Source: Anoplopoma fimbria
Taxonomy: Eukaryota; Chordata; Actinopteri; Perciformes; Anoplopomatidae
Length of the DNA: 64,000 bases
Assembly (NCBI RefSeq): GCF_027596085.1
Contig: NC_072467.1
Coordinates: 2,405,361 to 2,469,360, forward strand
Reading direction: 5' to 3'
Made by a program: the position numbers and the translations under genes. The stretch's first letter is position 1, and each line of letters begins with the position of its first letter. The notes beneath the pieces are model-generated. The model was not told the origin of the DNA. It saw only the letters and a program-made list of their open reading frames with translations, and did not search any database. Shown here piece by piece: positions 28,577-40,000 of the stretch.

Positions 28577-29547
28577 CATATATGTATATATATATATTAG
28601 CACTGTGGTCTGATGCATAATAATCTGAAATCAACAGTCTTTTCACTCCGTGACAATTTCAGACACTTGGTCTTTGTCCTCAAAACCCTATCTTCCCGCT
28701 GATTATCTCTGATGGAAAAGATAAAAAAGGGAAAAAAGCATTTATCGACCTAAAATGGTTTGCTAAATCCATCTTCTCAGATGTGTGCACTTGTAGTTTT
28801 ACGTATACATCATAATTGTAAAGTTTTTGAGGACTGTGTTTTGGACATGCTATATGAAGACAGCCCTTGGGGCCCAGGGAGATTTAAAAAAGGGGCATTT
28901 TTCACCCTTTAGACTAAAAAAAATGATAAAAAAAAAATATTATGGGATTAATCCAAATGAAAGTTATTAATGTTTGCATCCCCACAGTGAGAAGGTACAA
29001 CAACAATGTTTTAATGGGAAATGGAGGGCAGCAATGTCTACACTGTGTGTGTATACTCACCTGCAAATATTATTAGTGACTAATGGCATAATGCACTTGA
29101 ACATGTTGAACTATAATAACCTTTAAAGTACAGTCTCATGGGATAATTCTTAATTATTGTATTGCATGTTGAGCTGCTTCACAGTCACAGGTATACTCAC
29201 ATTTTCGTCCAGCGCTCATGTTGGTTTCCAGACTTTTGAGTTTTGCCACAAGGTCCTTTCTTTCTGGGTTGTTTCGGAGTAAATATATCGACAGTGCACA
29301 TGCATATTGGGTTGCCCTGAAATAAAGATAAAGACAAAGAGTAGGAGAGAAAGTACAAAGTTGACGTTCAATTAAGAGCTCTCTGCACTCTACTCTACTT
29401 TTGTTCCACGCTGATCTAGGAACGTTTAATTAACTTTTCTGTCAATAAAATACAAGGTGGACAGTTACAGTGCAGCTCACAAAACACTCACCTGAATATT
29501 CGGTCCCTTCCTTGGCTTTTGCTAGTGAATTGTATGACCGCGTCCAT
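22811..29547 (-). CDS. pex11a: Peroxisomal membrane protein PEX11-alpha (complete, 3 exons)
   Basis: Pex11 proteins are peroxisomal membrane proteins that bend and elongate the membrane before fission. Minus-strand exons are 29547-29492, 29316-29201 and 23379-22811, with correct GT/AG borders and phases 2, 1 and a TAA stop; they give 246 codons, matching the roughly 247 of mammalian PEX11A. The protein begins [20 protein letters not shown], the conserved amphipathic N-terminal region, followed by ATQYACAL. It continues with [30 protein letters not shown], a variable hydrophilic segment, then [15 protein letters not shown] and a hydrophobic C-terminal segment ending LTLKP. The absence of the glycine-rich insert of PEX11B and the [13 protein letters not shown] and LGIYQSN motifs favour the alpha form. 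The ATG has an aacc context before it and G at +4. Intron 1 is 175 bp; intron 2 is 5.8 kb and repeat-filled. Confidence 0.93.
23935..24395. repeat. Interspersed teleost repeat in pex11a intron 2
   Basis: The segment carries phrases that recur across teleost genomes: agtctatgagaaaatgacac, caaaccaatgggtgacatca, and an ending ttatacacagtctatg whose reverse complement resembles the other end of the family. It has no coding content. It may be a MITE or a composite SINE-like element. A short echo (cacaaaccaatgagtgacat) occurs near 41860. Confidence 0.5.
24400..25480 (-). mobile_element. L1-type LINE remnant (ORF2 C-terminal half), broken
   Basis: On the minus strand, three-frame reading gives L1-type ORF2 pieces: a FIWN-type motif followed by [20 protein letters not shown] (the familiar GGL-LPN--YYWAA pattern) near 25120-25240, then [17 protein letters not shown] and RRWDKELG near 24540-24740, and a QFNVLHK-like stretch near 24450. 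Frames shift several times and stops interrupt, so it is a dead fragment. It resembles the second L1-type fragment at 56.95-58.17 kb. It lies antisense within nothing else: both it and pex11a read on the minus strand. Confidence 0.75.
25734..26083. mobile_element. hAT-like MITE with 8-bp target-site duplication
   Basis: The left terminus is cagtggttctcaacc and the right terminus reads gagaatcactg, giving inverted ends of hAT type. Flanking 8-mers are ctctaaag (25726-25733) and ctctaagg (26084-26091), 7 of 8 identical, as expected for hAT insertion. The 350-bp interior has gtaccccc motifs at both ends and an AT-rich centre without coding capacity. It lies in pex11a intron 2. Confidence 0.85.
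27280..27310. repeat. AT dinucleotide microsatellite
   Basis: About 14 consecutive TA units in pex11a intron 2. Confidence 0.9.
27732..28712. repeat. Inverted-arm structure enclosing AT microsatellites and a Tc1-like fragment
   Basis: A left arm at about 27732-27803 and a right arm at about 28597-28712 are near-perfect reverse complements (for example gataatcagcgggaagatag on the left against its complement on the right). The right arm carries about 48 extra bases between gatgca and cttggt. Between the arms lies roughly 790 bp, mostly (TA)n with CATA variation (27799-28135 and 28452-28597). The arms could be terminal inverted repeats of an unclassified DNA transposon whose centre expanded into microsatellite. 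The block is in pex11a intron 2. Confidence 0.75.
28203..28450. mobile_element. Tc1/mariner-like fragment
   Basis: Following TA at 28203-28204, the sequence cagtgggtacggaaagtatt begins a well-known fish Tc1-like terminal repeat, continuing with tcagacccc and a tttcattgcagccatttgct block. Near 28407-28437 comes the second diagnostic phrase, catggtcataagtattcaga. No transposase is present, and AT-repeat expansion has invaded the element. Confidence 0.75.
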
Positions 29548-29890
29548 GGTTAAATCAAACAAGGACAGCTTGTTCTCGTCGGCCGAGACAGAGAACAACA
29601 GACGTACCCGGCGGAGACACGTTTGTTAAAATGTCAGTAACTTGTATTCACTTTAAATATTGGCAATGGTGGATCATCTAACGTTGACAATTAAAACTGA
29701 AACAGATAATCACAATTTTACAAACTTCTTGCACGATCACACTTGGCTAATTTCTCGGTCGGTTTGGACAATCAACACAGCTGAGCCAAAAGTGCTTGTT
29801 TCACTCCGGTCAGTTTAGCAAACGGACCAAAAGCCGAACCGAGTTTGTCGACGGACCAGGAAGTTACTATTGGTTACTATGGCAACTCTA
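29548..29890 (-). promoter_or_regulatory. pex11a 5' UTR and proximal promoter region
   Basis: Upstream of the pex11a ATG the sequence becomes locally GC-richer with several CpGs (about 29560-29640). Further out, on the minus strand, there is an inverted CCAAT box (ATTGG on the plus strand at 29869-29873) and, touching it, a good X-box, GTTGCCATAGTAAC, at 29873-29886. An ETS-like AGGAAGT lies at about 29858-29864 on the plus strand. The transcription start itself cannot be placed from sequence. Confidence 0.45.
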
Positions 29891-30502
29891 CATTTTGCCG
29901 AATACTAATCGCAGTTGAAAAAAAAAGAAAAGGTTCACAAAAGCACATTGAAGTACGAGTCAGTTTATTAAAAATCATTACAAAATATATTTTTTAATAC
30001 ACATTTGTATAAAACAGAATAAAGGTGGATTGAAGATTCACTATGTTATTGAAAGTAAAATAAATAAATGTGTGTTTTTATTCATTCTTATTAGATACAA
30101 CGTAATTTACGTCACTTAAAATGACCAAGACAAAACATGGATTTTAGTTATTATTATTTATTATGCATTTCTTTAAAAAAATAATGTAAAAAAATGTATG
30201 ATAAAGAGAGATGCAGCTTTTTATTACAAAGGCAGATTGCTGTATGTGAATAAGTAGTGGAAGGGATGCATATTATTTGTTAATCTAATGTCTGTGCAGA
30301 GATTTGTGACAGTTCTCATGAATTGAATGGACGAGTTAGGCTGCTACTGTTAACTGGAGTTACCCATCAATCAAACACAGAATATCATTATATATTATAT
30401 CTTATTACAGTCACTGTGTCAGTTCACATGGTTGGAGGGGAATTTTAATGGCCATAAATGAGTGCTGTTAACTTAGAGAGTACTTAAAATGTCGTTATTT
30501 GT

Positions 30503-30801
30503 GATTACATTACATTACATTACAGTCATTTAGCAGACGCTTTTACCCAAAGCGACTTACAGTCAGTAGTATATTACATATCATTCACCCATTCACACAC
30601 TGATGACAGGCTACCATCAAGGTGCCACCATCAGACTCTAACTAACATTCATCATCCAGTCCACACCGATGGCAAGCCTTCAGGAGCAACTTGGGGTTAA
30701 GTGTCTTGCCCAAGGACACATCGACTGCCGAAGCCGGGTATCGAACCACCGACCCTCTGATTGGAGAACTACCTTGCTCTCCACTACACCACAGCCACCC
30801 C
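30503..30801 (-). mobile_element. tRNA-derived SINE (family A), minus orientation
   Basis: On the minus strand it starts with a tRNA-like head containing box A-like gtggtgtagtggagagcaag and box B-like ggttcgatacccg. It ends in a LINE-like 3' tail (agtcgctttgggtaaaagcg) with (TGTAA)n repeats. Flanking tgtgat on both sides may be the target-site duplication. It is the same family as the copy at 54278-54578. Confidence 0.85.
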
Positions 30802-33800
30802 ATGTGATAATGTTTTCAAGTCAAACACGCCGTTCAAGTGCAAGCTGACCTACTTTGCATATATAACTAAATTTAATCAAAATCCAGCCTCCACAAATCT
30901 GCAAATAAACCATGAGTTTGGAAATATTTTGGCAGTGTAAACTCAAGAGGGCATTTTGGGGAGAGAGATACCTTTCTTTCAATTACCGCAGTGAAGACTG
31001 GGAGGATATAAGAAGGTTAAACACTGACAATTGCAGTTCTGTTTATGTTGAATAAAGCTTTGTCACCAGTTACCAGTGTGAACTTTGTTGGAAGGTGAAA
31101 TTATCATTTCTTAATTTGGTGTGTACATAAATGGCAACAACATCAGCCTTATTAAATCATATTGTGATATTACGAATTTGCATAGCTTTGAGGGGGAGTT
31201 ATTATTTCAGAGTAACTGATAGATTAGTCAAATGTAGTGATAAAAACATACAGCTCTAGTCACAAATAGAATATTATCTGACTGCTGAAAGGAAGATGTT
31301 ATCCTAAAAATGAACTTGCGTCCTTTTTGTTTACACACTACCGATATGATTTGAGCCTTTGTTGTTTTTAATAAGTAGCCTGATTGGAGGACATGTGAAA
31401 GGTTCTGGGATTTTCTTTGTGAAAGCTTGGTGAGGCTATCATGACTTGAGAAATATATTGAATATCACTAACGATTGTCTCCACTGTCAACGGTTTGTCC
31501 ATGGCCAGTGTGTCAACTGCTAAATAATCTGTCTAAAAATCCACATATTCACTCCTCTATTATGGATGGGTTTAAAAGTCAGGCTCAAATGTAATGTTTC
31601 CAAATCCCAGGGGGCTCTTTATAGATGAAGCCATTGCAATATCAGCTTGACTCATTTCCATAGAAGTAAAGCCATTGTAGTTGTGGTCTGGGCTAGAACA
31701 AGTGACCTTGAAATGAAGTTTTATGCATGGTCGCTTTTGATGAATGTTTTTTTTCATATAGAGTATATCTTAAATTATAATTTTTAATTTCACCGACTAA
31801 TGTATAATCTATTTGAAGAAAACTTCAGAGTATGTCTTTGGATGACATTTCAATGCTGCCTGCCAATCAACACATTTGCCTTGTTTCCACAATCAGAACG
31901 ACTGAAACTAGATGCAGTGGGCAGCTCACTGTTACGTTTAATTATTTAAAGTAATGCATACAGTATTTTTTTCCAACGTCGAAAAGTTTAGTAGAAGATG
32001 AGATGACCTTCCAAGTGTTTATATTGGCTCAGTATTTCCACTGAAGAGGAAAGTTAATTTAGCAACAGGTTATCAAGAGACTTAGCCGATATTAAAAGTA
32101 GAGATATGATGAAAAATAAATGAGCAAGATGATTAAAAAGTGTGCCAACAAATATGTCATTCCCCAAAAGGAAGTTCTTGGATGCACAGTGTTACTTGGC
32201 CAAAAAGAAAGTCGGACAATAAATATTTAATCTTATGGAAATATGAAATGAATCATTCACTAATAATGCAGTCAATTGCAGTAGTAATCACCTTTCAGGG
32301 TTGATAAGAAGAAACAGATAAATAAATATAATTTGCCTTAAACTGAAGACATTCATTGTGTTTTTGAAATATAATCATTAAACCATGTATATTGAACATG
32401 GCTTATTTTGGTTTGATGGTTAACACTCATTACATAACAGTGTGCTCGTAGGCTGAGCTGGGACTTTTAACCATGTATCACTTTGCAGGCTAATAACTGT
32501 TAATTATCTACCTGGTCTCGGTAAAATATAATGACTACCATTATATTTCCACTCAGTTCATTCAAACGCAGTGAATTACATACATTTTGTGAATAACATA
32601 CATTTTGAAACAACCCATACATTCTGCACTTGAGTTCCTGCTTTTGTATTTATTGAGCAAAAAATTACTCAAAGTGAAATTTCACTATTTCTTGAATACA
32701 TCCAAACAGAAAATCCATATTCAATTAAGTACTCTCCATGGTTACCTTCATGTCTTTACAGAATGAGAAAGCTTTTTCAAGATAGCCTTGTGAGGGAGAA
32801 GAAAATTGAATATAATATCCTTTGATTTAACCATAAAAGCACAACTGCTGACCATTTTGAAATTCTTATCTTTCCCAGAGCATTTGGGTATAATATGTCA
32901 TTAAAAGTCAATTTTGAGTGAAAGTAAAATTACTGAATTTTACAAGATGTGTTTTGGGTTAAGGACATTATAAAAGGGTTTAGTATATGGGTTTATGTAC
33001 AAAAGTAACTGAATACAAGTGCAACCACTGCCATAACATTTGAGTTCAGACTGTGAACTCAAATCTTTGTCAAACGTTTATTTTTTCTTACTTTATGAAA
33101 TGATAGAATTTCTCATTTATGTTCAATACACCATGTGTTCCTCAAAACGGTTAGTTGTATTCATATGTTTCACATTGTGACTTTCTTTGGTTAAAATGAT
33201 CACCTCTGGCCTATTTTACATCCTGCATCACACATCTGTTCCCAAGGAAAGAGACAAGAGGAATCAAAACAGGAGGAAGACATAACACAGTAAGAAACCA
33301 TAAAGGAGACCTGCCTCACCCCCTGCCTGAGTCTCCTCACCCACTTCATCAACACCTATGAGGATCCACCTCCTTCATCCCACCAAACCCAATCCAGGTC
33401 ACCCTTCTGTCTCCTTCCTCCCACTTCTTAGAGTCCACTGACCTCCTTCCCCTCCTCGACTGCATCATCCTCTGTCTCCCTGGCCTAATAAGGTTGTTTG
33501 TGTCATAACGCAGCAAGCTCTAAATTATATCTGCGGGTGAAGGCTGCAAAGCTAAAGGCACTCACGACTCTTTCAATGACAGGCCAGGGCCCTGGATGCT
33601 GATAGCTTCTTTACTTTCTGTCTTGTTAGGTAACAGAAAAAGAATTTGCTCAGAAACAGGAAGCACTCAACAGATTCTGCAAATCTATCTAATTTAGCTT
33701 CTATTCTTTCCCAAAATTGGGCAGATAATGTATTCAACACTGCCATACTATTTTCATCATATCTTTATTAAACCGCAGGTCTTTGGCCGAAAAAATACTT

Positions 33801-33880
33801 TTAATGAATGATTTTATTATCAAGCACAAACCTAATTTATATGTTTTGAACTGAGACTTGGTCAGAAACTTGGTCACAAC
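30802..33880. other. Intergenic, nothing recognised
   Basis: AT-rich sequence without exons or clear repeats. A pyrimidine-rich patch with several in-frame-looking words at about 33290-33480 has no splice or protein support. I did not find WDR93-like coding sequence here, although in human (from memory) that gene starts divergently next to PEX11A. Confidence 0.5.
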
Positions 33881-33899
33881 AGTGCAGCTGTTCTTATCG

Positions 33900-35430
33900 A
33901 GCCAACCCCTCCCAACTTGGAGGTGGAGTGGCCATTTTATTTAAATAATTTCCTCCAATGCAAGCAGATATCTTATGAAATGTTTTGCTTCTTTTGAATA
34001 TGTGACTCTTTAACTGAGTTACTCCTCTAGAGCTGTGTTCCCAAATATCTACAGGCCACCTAAAGACTGTGAAACCTTATTTGACCACTTTTCTGAGCTA
34101 ATCTGTTTGGACTTTGACTGTATAGTGATTGTTGGTGATTTATCATTCAGGTTAAGGACACAGTTACTGAAGAACTGTGTGGTGTTCTTGATAACTATGG
34201 ATGGACTCAGCATGTGAAGAAGCAAACAAAGACACAATAAGGGGCGCATTCAATATTTCTTAGCCTGTGGAGACAGATGTTGCTTTTTCTGATCATTCCT
34301 GTGTTTTCTTTGAAAGTCCATCTCCGTGCACACAAATGTTCAAACAGAGATAATCACAAAACGCTACACCATTTAAACCTTTATTGACTCTCTCTTTCCA
34401 CACCTGCCCAGTCTTGGGTCTCAATGAGCTTGTATGTAATTCAAATTCTAAACCTTACAAATGTTATTGATGCTATTACCAGACTGTCTCTGGTAGGAAA
34501 AGATCTGCATGGAGAAATGCCACGCTGATAAGATTAGAAAAAAAGGTGTAAAAAAGCTTCTTCTCTGACTTCATCGCTAAATACATTAATAATGCCATGC
34601 CTTGTTTGCTATGTCAGTAGCCTTTGAACTTTAATCCAACAGGTCCTGTAATGAATTTGGCTCCTTGTTTACTGACAAAATTCAGAAAATTCAACATCAG
34701 TGACAGGAAATGTGTTGTCCCTGTCCAACTAAAGTCAATTCAAATACCATGACAAAAATGTATGCGCTCAACCATCAATACCTGGAAAATGTTGAAATCC
34801 TCCTGCTGCCATGAAATTCTACCACCAGGCTTTTTCAAAAATGTTTAAAATCACATGGCCTCAGGTCATTTACAAATTGTCTCTTCTCTCAGGTGTCTTC
34901 CCACAGCACTTAAAAACTGCCGCCGTCAAGCCACTCTTAAAAAGGAAAAATCTAGACACATCAGTAATGAAAAATGATATGGGCCAATATCAAACCTCTG
35001 TTTTTTGAGTAAAATAATTGAAAAACTTCTTGGCACTAGACAACTTTTTGATGTCTTCCAATCCAGTTTTCCATCCCACCACAGCACAGAGACTGCTCTT
35101 GTTTAAGGTCTTCAACACAGACTTAAACACACACAGAGGCAGAATTTCAGTCTCTGTATTATTAAATCTCGGTGCTGCATTCAACATGGTCCATCACGAC
35201 AGATTTCTAGACCGGCTGGAAAACTGGGTGAACTTTATTAAATATAACACTGCACTGATTTATTCTTGTATTTCATAGCTGTCTAATTCTATTTTAGGTT
35301 GTTTTTATTTTCTATTGGTATTTACATTTTCTTTTTTTAACATATGTTTCTTTTGCACTTTGTTAAAGTTTTATGTAAAGCGCTTTGAATTGCATTGTTG
35401 CTAAAATGTTCTATAAAAATATACTTGGCT
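33900..35430 (+). mobile_element. L2/CR1-type LINE remnant, broken
   Basis: Pieces of a non-LTR retrotransposon polyprotein are legible across frames. An endonuclease-like IVGD segment lies around 34125. Reverse-transcriptase pieces follow: KPLLKRKNLD near 34930, a GPISNL-like stretch, LFDVFQSSF near 35045, HHSTETAL near 35075 and LDRLENWV near 35205. A 3' UTR phrase, tgtaaagcgctttgaattgc, occurs near 35374. Stops and frameshifts are frequent and many segments are missing, so it is an old dead copy. The clade call (Jockey superfamily: L2/CR1/Rex1) rests on motif order from memory. Confidence 0.8.
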
Positions 35431-35600
35431 TAACGTTAGGTCATATTTAGAGAATTGTGCTACAGGGACACACTGACTCAAAGATATTAGCATATGTTCA
35501 CATATACATTTTGAAACATAAGAAGTTTAGTTTTATGTGCAAGAACATGGTCTATAAAACAATCGATAGACCAGAATAGTGCATCAACAAATCCAGAAAT

Positions 35601-35601
<1 letters not shown>

Positions 35602-35698
<97 letters not shown>
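35602..35698. repeat. CA dinucleotide microsatellite
   Basis: An uninterrupted run of about 48 CA units, long enough to be highly mutable. Confidence 0.97.
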
Positions 35699-35699
<1 letters not shown>

Positions 35700-36120
35700 A
35701 ACCACAATGAATTTACAGGCATGTCATGCAGACTTAAGGGGCCAAAGGGGAATAAAAGGATGTGAGAACATTCTTGAAAGTGTCAATGAGGGGAGCCGAT
35801 CTGATATGGTGTGGGAGGTTCTTCCATAATCTAGGGGCTACGGCCTCAAACACTCCATTTCCCCTCAAGCTGCTGCCTCAACCATAGAATGGTTTAGAGG
35901 TCTTTTTCAAGGACCTGAGGGATTGAGCATGAGAGTAGGAGTTCAGAAATATAAAAAGGTGGCAGCCCATTCGAAGCCTTCCACACAAGTAACAGAAACT
36001 TGCTAGTCGATACCAAGCAAAGAATTCAGTGAAGGTCAGCACAAACTGGTCTGATATAATCTGTAGTCTACCAGAAGCCCAACAGCAGCTTTCTGCAAGT
36101 TTTTGCCAAAATCTGCAATG
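35700..36120 (-). repeat. Possible old interspersed repeat
   Basis: The text includes a gaggttcttccataatctagg-like stretch and agcccattcgaagccttcca, which resemble a decayed teleost interspersed repeat family seen downstream of LINEs. One minus-strand frame stays open for 110 codons (36210-35878) but resembles no host protein I know. Confidence 0.3.
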
Positions 36121-36150
36121 TTTTGGTCTTTTCATTTTTGAGACCGACAG

Positions 36151-36551
36151 AGATAGATTTGTTAGCGGCTCAAGTTCTTTTTTAATGGTTCTTATGGGAA
36201 CTACTTTCATTGCTGATGCTGTGCACGCACTTATATCACAGCGTTAAGTGTTGTCAGTGGTGTTGTCTTTCTCCCTATACATGCTGTGTATGCTGAAGTG
36301 ATGCAGATTGTTACAACGCATTTCACATGCATTGTTTTTTTTCTTCAATAAGCTGAAGCCAGATAGATTTGTTAGCGGCTCAAGTTCTTTTTTAATGGTT
36401 CTTATGGGAACTACTTTCATTGCTGATGCTGTGCACGCACTTATATCACAGCGTTAAGTGTTGTCAGTGGTGTTGTCTTTCTCCCTATACATGCTGTGTA
36501 TGCTGAAGTGATGCAGAAAGCATTGTTTTTTTCTTCAATAAGCTGAAGCCA
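36151..36551. repeat. 210-bp tandem duplication
   Basis: A unit starting agatagatttgttagcggct at 36151 repeats immediately at 36361 with near-identical sequence. The second copy lacks about 20 bases (the ttgttacaacgcatttcaca stretch of copy 1) and ends near 36551. It is non-coding. Confidence 0.92.
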
Positions 36552-36671
36552 CAAGTGCAGACAAAAGGCATTTTTCATGAATAATATTTTTATCATTGTG
36601 ACTCATTTTATGTAAACTGTGGGAGGCCATGTGTTAATGGTGTCCATCACTACACCTGGGATACTGAGGTA

Positions 36672-37052
36672 CAGAACATCCATCCATCCATCCATCTTCC
36701 GTAACCTGCTTATCCAGTTAAGGGTCGCGGGGGTGCTGGAGCCGATCCCAGCTGTCAATGGGCGAAGGCAGGGTTCACCTGGACAGGTCGCCAGTCTGTC
36801 ACAGGGCTGACATATATAGACAGACAACCACTCACACTCACATTCACACCTACGGGCAATTTCAGAGTCATCAATTAACCTAACCTGCATGTCTTTGGAC
36901 TGTGGGAGGAAGCCGGAGAACACGGAGAGAACCCACGCTGACACGGGGAGAACATGCAAACTCCACACAGAAGGTTGTCCAGCCCGGGAAATGAACCCGG
37001 GCCCCTCTTGCTGTGAGGCGACAGTGCTAACCACTACACCACCGTGCAGCAG
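36672..37052 (-). mobile_element. tRNA-headed SINE-like repeat, minus orientation
   Basis: Read on the minus strand, the head contains gcacggtggtgtagtggtta (box A-like) and gggttcatttcccggg (box B-like). The body includes the very common fish phrases for ggagaacatgcaaactccac and ggtcgccagtctgtcac, and the far end is a GATG-type tetranucleotide run (catccatccatc on the plus strand). The family was recognised by its text; I do not assign a database name. Confidence 0.8.
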
Positions 37053-40000
37053 GTACAGAACAGATTATGTTTTTTAGGTATTGCTACAAATGCTGAATGA
37101 GACCAGCCTGAACTGTGGAATTACAACTGATGACATTGGCACCAAAAGGACTTTATACATTTGGAAGAGACGTCTGCAAATCTACAGATTTTCTTCCCAG
37201 CTTCCCAGCAGAAACACTTGAATGTCTGTTGTTTAAATTAGTAGGTTCCAAAAGTTGTAAAATGCACTAATAGTCAAATCCAGAATTATTTTCTTTCCAC
37301 CATTCATGTGAATGAGCCCGAGAACGAGGCTGGACCGGGGGTTGTGAGGCGGGGTTTAAGGAAACGGTAGTGGGCTTGCTCTATGGGCCCTATGGATGCA
37401 GAGGATCCCCTGAAAATTACGGTAATTTCACCTAAATTTAATAATTTAATACTTTTTTTTGCTCCATGCGCGACTGAGCAACTGTTTTAGGAATAAATGG
37501 GATGTAAGTCAGACGCTGTATCCGGTTCTCTTTATACATCCATGGAAATGTCCCCTCAGAACTAATATATATTATATTATATCTAATATTCTATGCTATA
37601 TATATATATCCTGTCGTATTATTTATCATATTACACACTACAAACCTGTTATATATTTCTATATTATCACAGATATATTTCTATATAAAGATAAAAATCA
37701 CACCAATATGCCACTCTAAATTATTATTTTTTGACTGAATAAAGTTAATCATATCCTTGGCACTTTTCAGCCGAGTGCCGCATTTAATCTATTACTGAAT
37801 CTTCTTACCCATCATTTACAGTCCTTTGATTCCAACTCCTTGCACCCCATAAATGTTGGTTTTAACATTGTAATTGCTAGAACTACACCACATTCAGTAA
37901 TATTTTTCAAGGAATCCTTTTGATAATAATTATAATTATAATACTTTTTTTAAATTAATGCATAGAATGTAAAACACATAAGTGCTTAACATAAAGGCAG
38001 ATCCTACTAACATTTATGATAAAACAATAACGACGATTACTGATTAACAAAGGCTGACTCTGTGCACTTTAGTTTTGACCTCAGAAAGATGCTGTTCTTT
38101 AAGATTGATCTATGGTAAAGGTAGGTTCATACATTTTCTTTTAAATATATAAGCTGTGGTGGATTTTTGTACAGCATGCCTTTCGAATATCTAAAATGTA
38201 AGCTTCCAAACCAAATTTATTTATAGAGTCAGATGGAAAACCAGACTTTATAGACAAAGTGGCTTTTTGGTCTTCAAGTAATCTCCACTCTGCTATCTTT
38301 TTTCCTAAACCTTAAGTCCTTTTTTTCATTCTTTCTTAACACATATGGCAACACAAGAATAGTTTCCATTATATGAGCTGTCAATCTTTATGCCATTACA
38401 TTCATCAATTACTGGGAGAAACGTGTAATTCAGCATGTGTCCTTAAGCAGAGAGGCAATCAAGACAAAGAATAGCCAGAATGATTTGTCTTGACAGTTGA
38501 AACTCAACAAATGTTGCCTTTTATTTCTGCAAGCAACATAAGACAGTCGACGGATAACTTTTGGGTACATTGCTGGAATGTGTACTTTTCACTGTTTTCA
38601 AATAAACATATCAATGAATACCAATGATGGGATGGTTTTTAATGATGTTTTTATAATTTTTACTCTGATAGAGTTATCAATAGTAACATCTAATGAACAT
38701 GACAGCAACAGGTTGAGAAAACTGTTTTCTCAGCGAGATAAAACAGAGCCGCTCAGAAATTAAAACATGGAAAACAATTACATTCTAGTGCTAATTGTAT
38801 AAATTACACTGGGCACATTGTGTATTATCTATTTTCTATATGCATCTATATGTAGCCATAGCTTTTTTCCTGCAAATGAAGATAAACACTATAGTGAACA
38901 TTTTTCATTCCATGTTTTCGTCAAAGTAACTGCACAATAAAGACTTTCTTGTCATGTTGTTGTTATATAGCAGGCACAGGTGGCAAAAACATTAACAGAC
39001 GTTAAAGCATGATGTCAAAAATGACTGTCAGACACTATACAGCTAAATTTAGTGTCAAGAAACACATTTTATTCCATACCTACATATTAATTAATTTCAC
39101 TGTAAATTTGATTCCTGCCACCAGTACTTGTTAATCATTCACACAACGAAAATGTCTTTTATTTAATGTTTCCCCATTTAGACCTATTCACGACATGTGA
39201 TTGTGAGTGTGTGAAGTTAACTGATGACTTAGTGACTTTGAATAACAGTAAAAGAAGGCTTCATTTAATAGCAAACCATTGAATTCAGTGTACAGTGGAA
39301 TTATTATACAGCATCATAAAAAGTAGTAAAAGAAATCTGAAACAGGAAACATTTATGGGTATGCAAATTTAAAATGTAAAGGTATTGCATACAGTCATAA
39401 TAACCAAAGTTATTCTAAGTAGACTTTCCCTAAACAAAGTGATTATGAGTCATTCCTCACACTGGCTCTCAGGAATTCAATTTTATCACGTTTCTTAATT
39501 GGATGGAGTTTTGCTGTTTACTGAAAGCTCCTTTTCAACATCTTTCGATGCAAATGGAAATTAATTTTAACGACAAAGACTTAATATCAAGCAGTTTCAA
39601 ATTAAATCTACTTCAAAGATATATATTTTCATCACCAATTCTTCGTTTTTACTGCTCACATACATCCTATTTGACTACCAGTGGAGTCAGCCCAAATATT
39701 CTTTATCTGACTTTGTTTCATAGATGGCGCATACAGACATTTTCATACAGAGTAGAGGCTGATAATATAGGAAATGTTTGACTGTTTCTCCATTTTAATA
39801 CATTTGTGAATTGCTCTCATTAAGAAGACATCTTTCTTGCCATGATACCAATCTTATTACAGTATAATTAAAAGCCAGGTTACTACAGATGTCCTCATAG
39901 AGGCTTAACAGATGTACGAGAACAGGAATGACAGCAATAGAAATATGTTGACAATACACAGACAGAGAAAATAACTACAGGGTAGAAATCCATGGAGATT

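Noticed and set aside
27796..28646. Long open frames of Ile/Tyr repeats on both strands
   Set aside because: They are translations of (TA)n and CATA microsatellite DNA; they have no start context, splice sites or protein similarity.
33290..33480. Pyrimidine-rich patch as a possible exon
   Set aside because: It has stops in all frames within short distance and no acceptor/donor pair in phase; probably low-complexity DNA.
34035..35278. Endonuclease/reverse-transcriptase-like frames as host genes
   Set aside because: They are scattered, frame-shifted pieces of an L2/CR1-type LINE.
35487..35829. Frames of Cys-Val and Thr-His repeats
   Set aside because: Dinucleotide CA/GT array translated; the same applies at 49089-49394.
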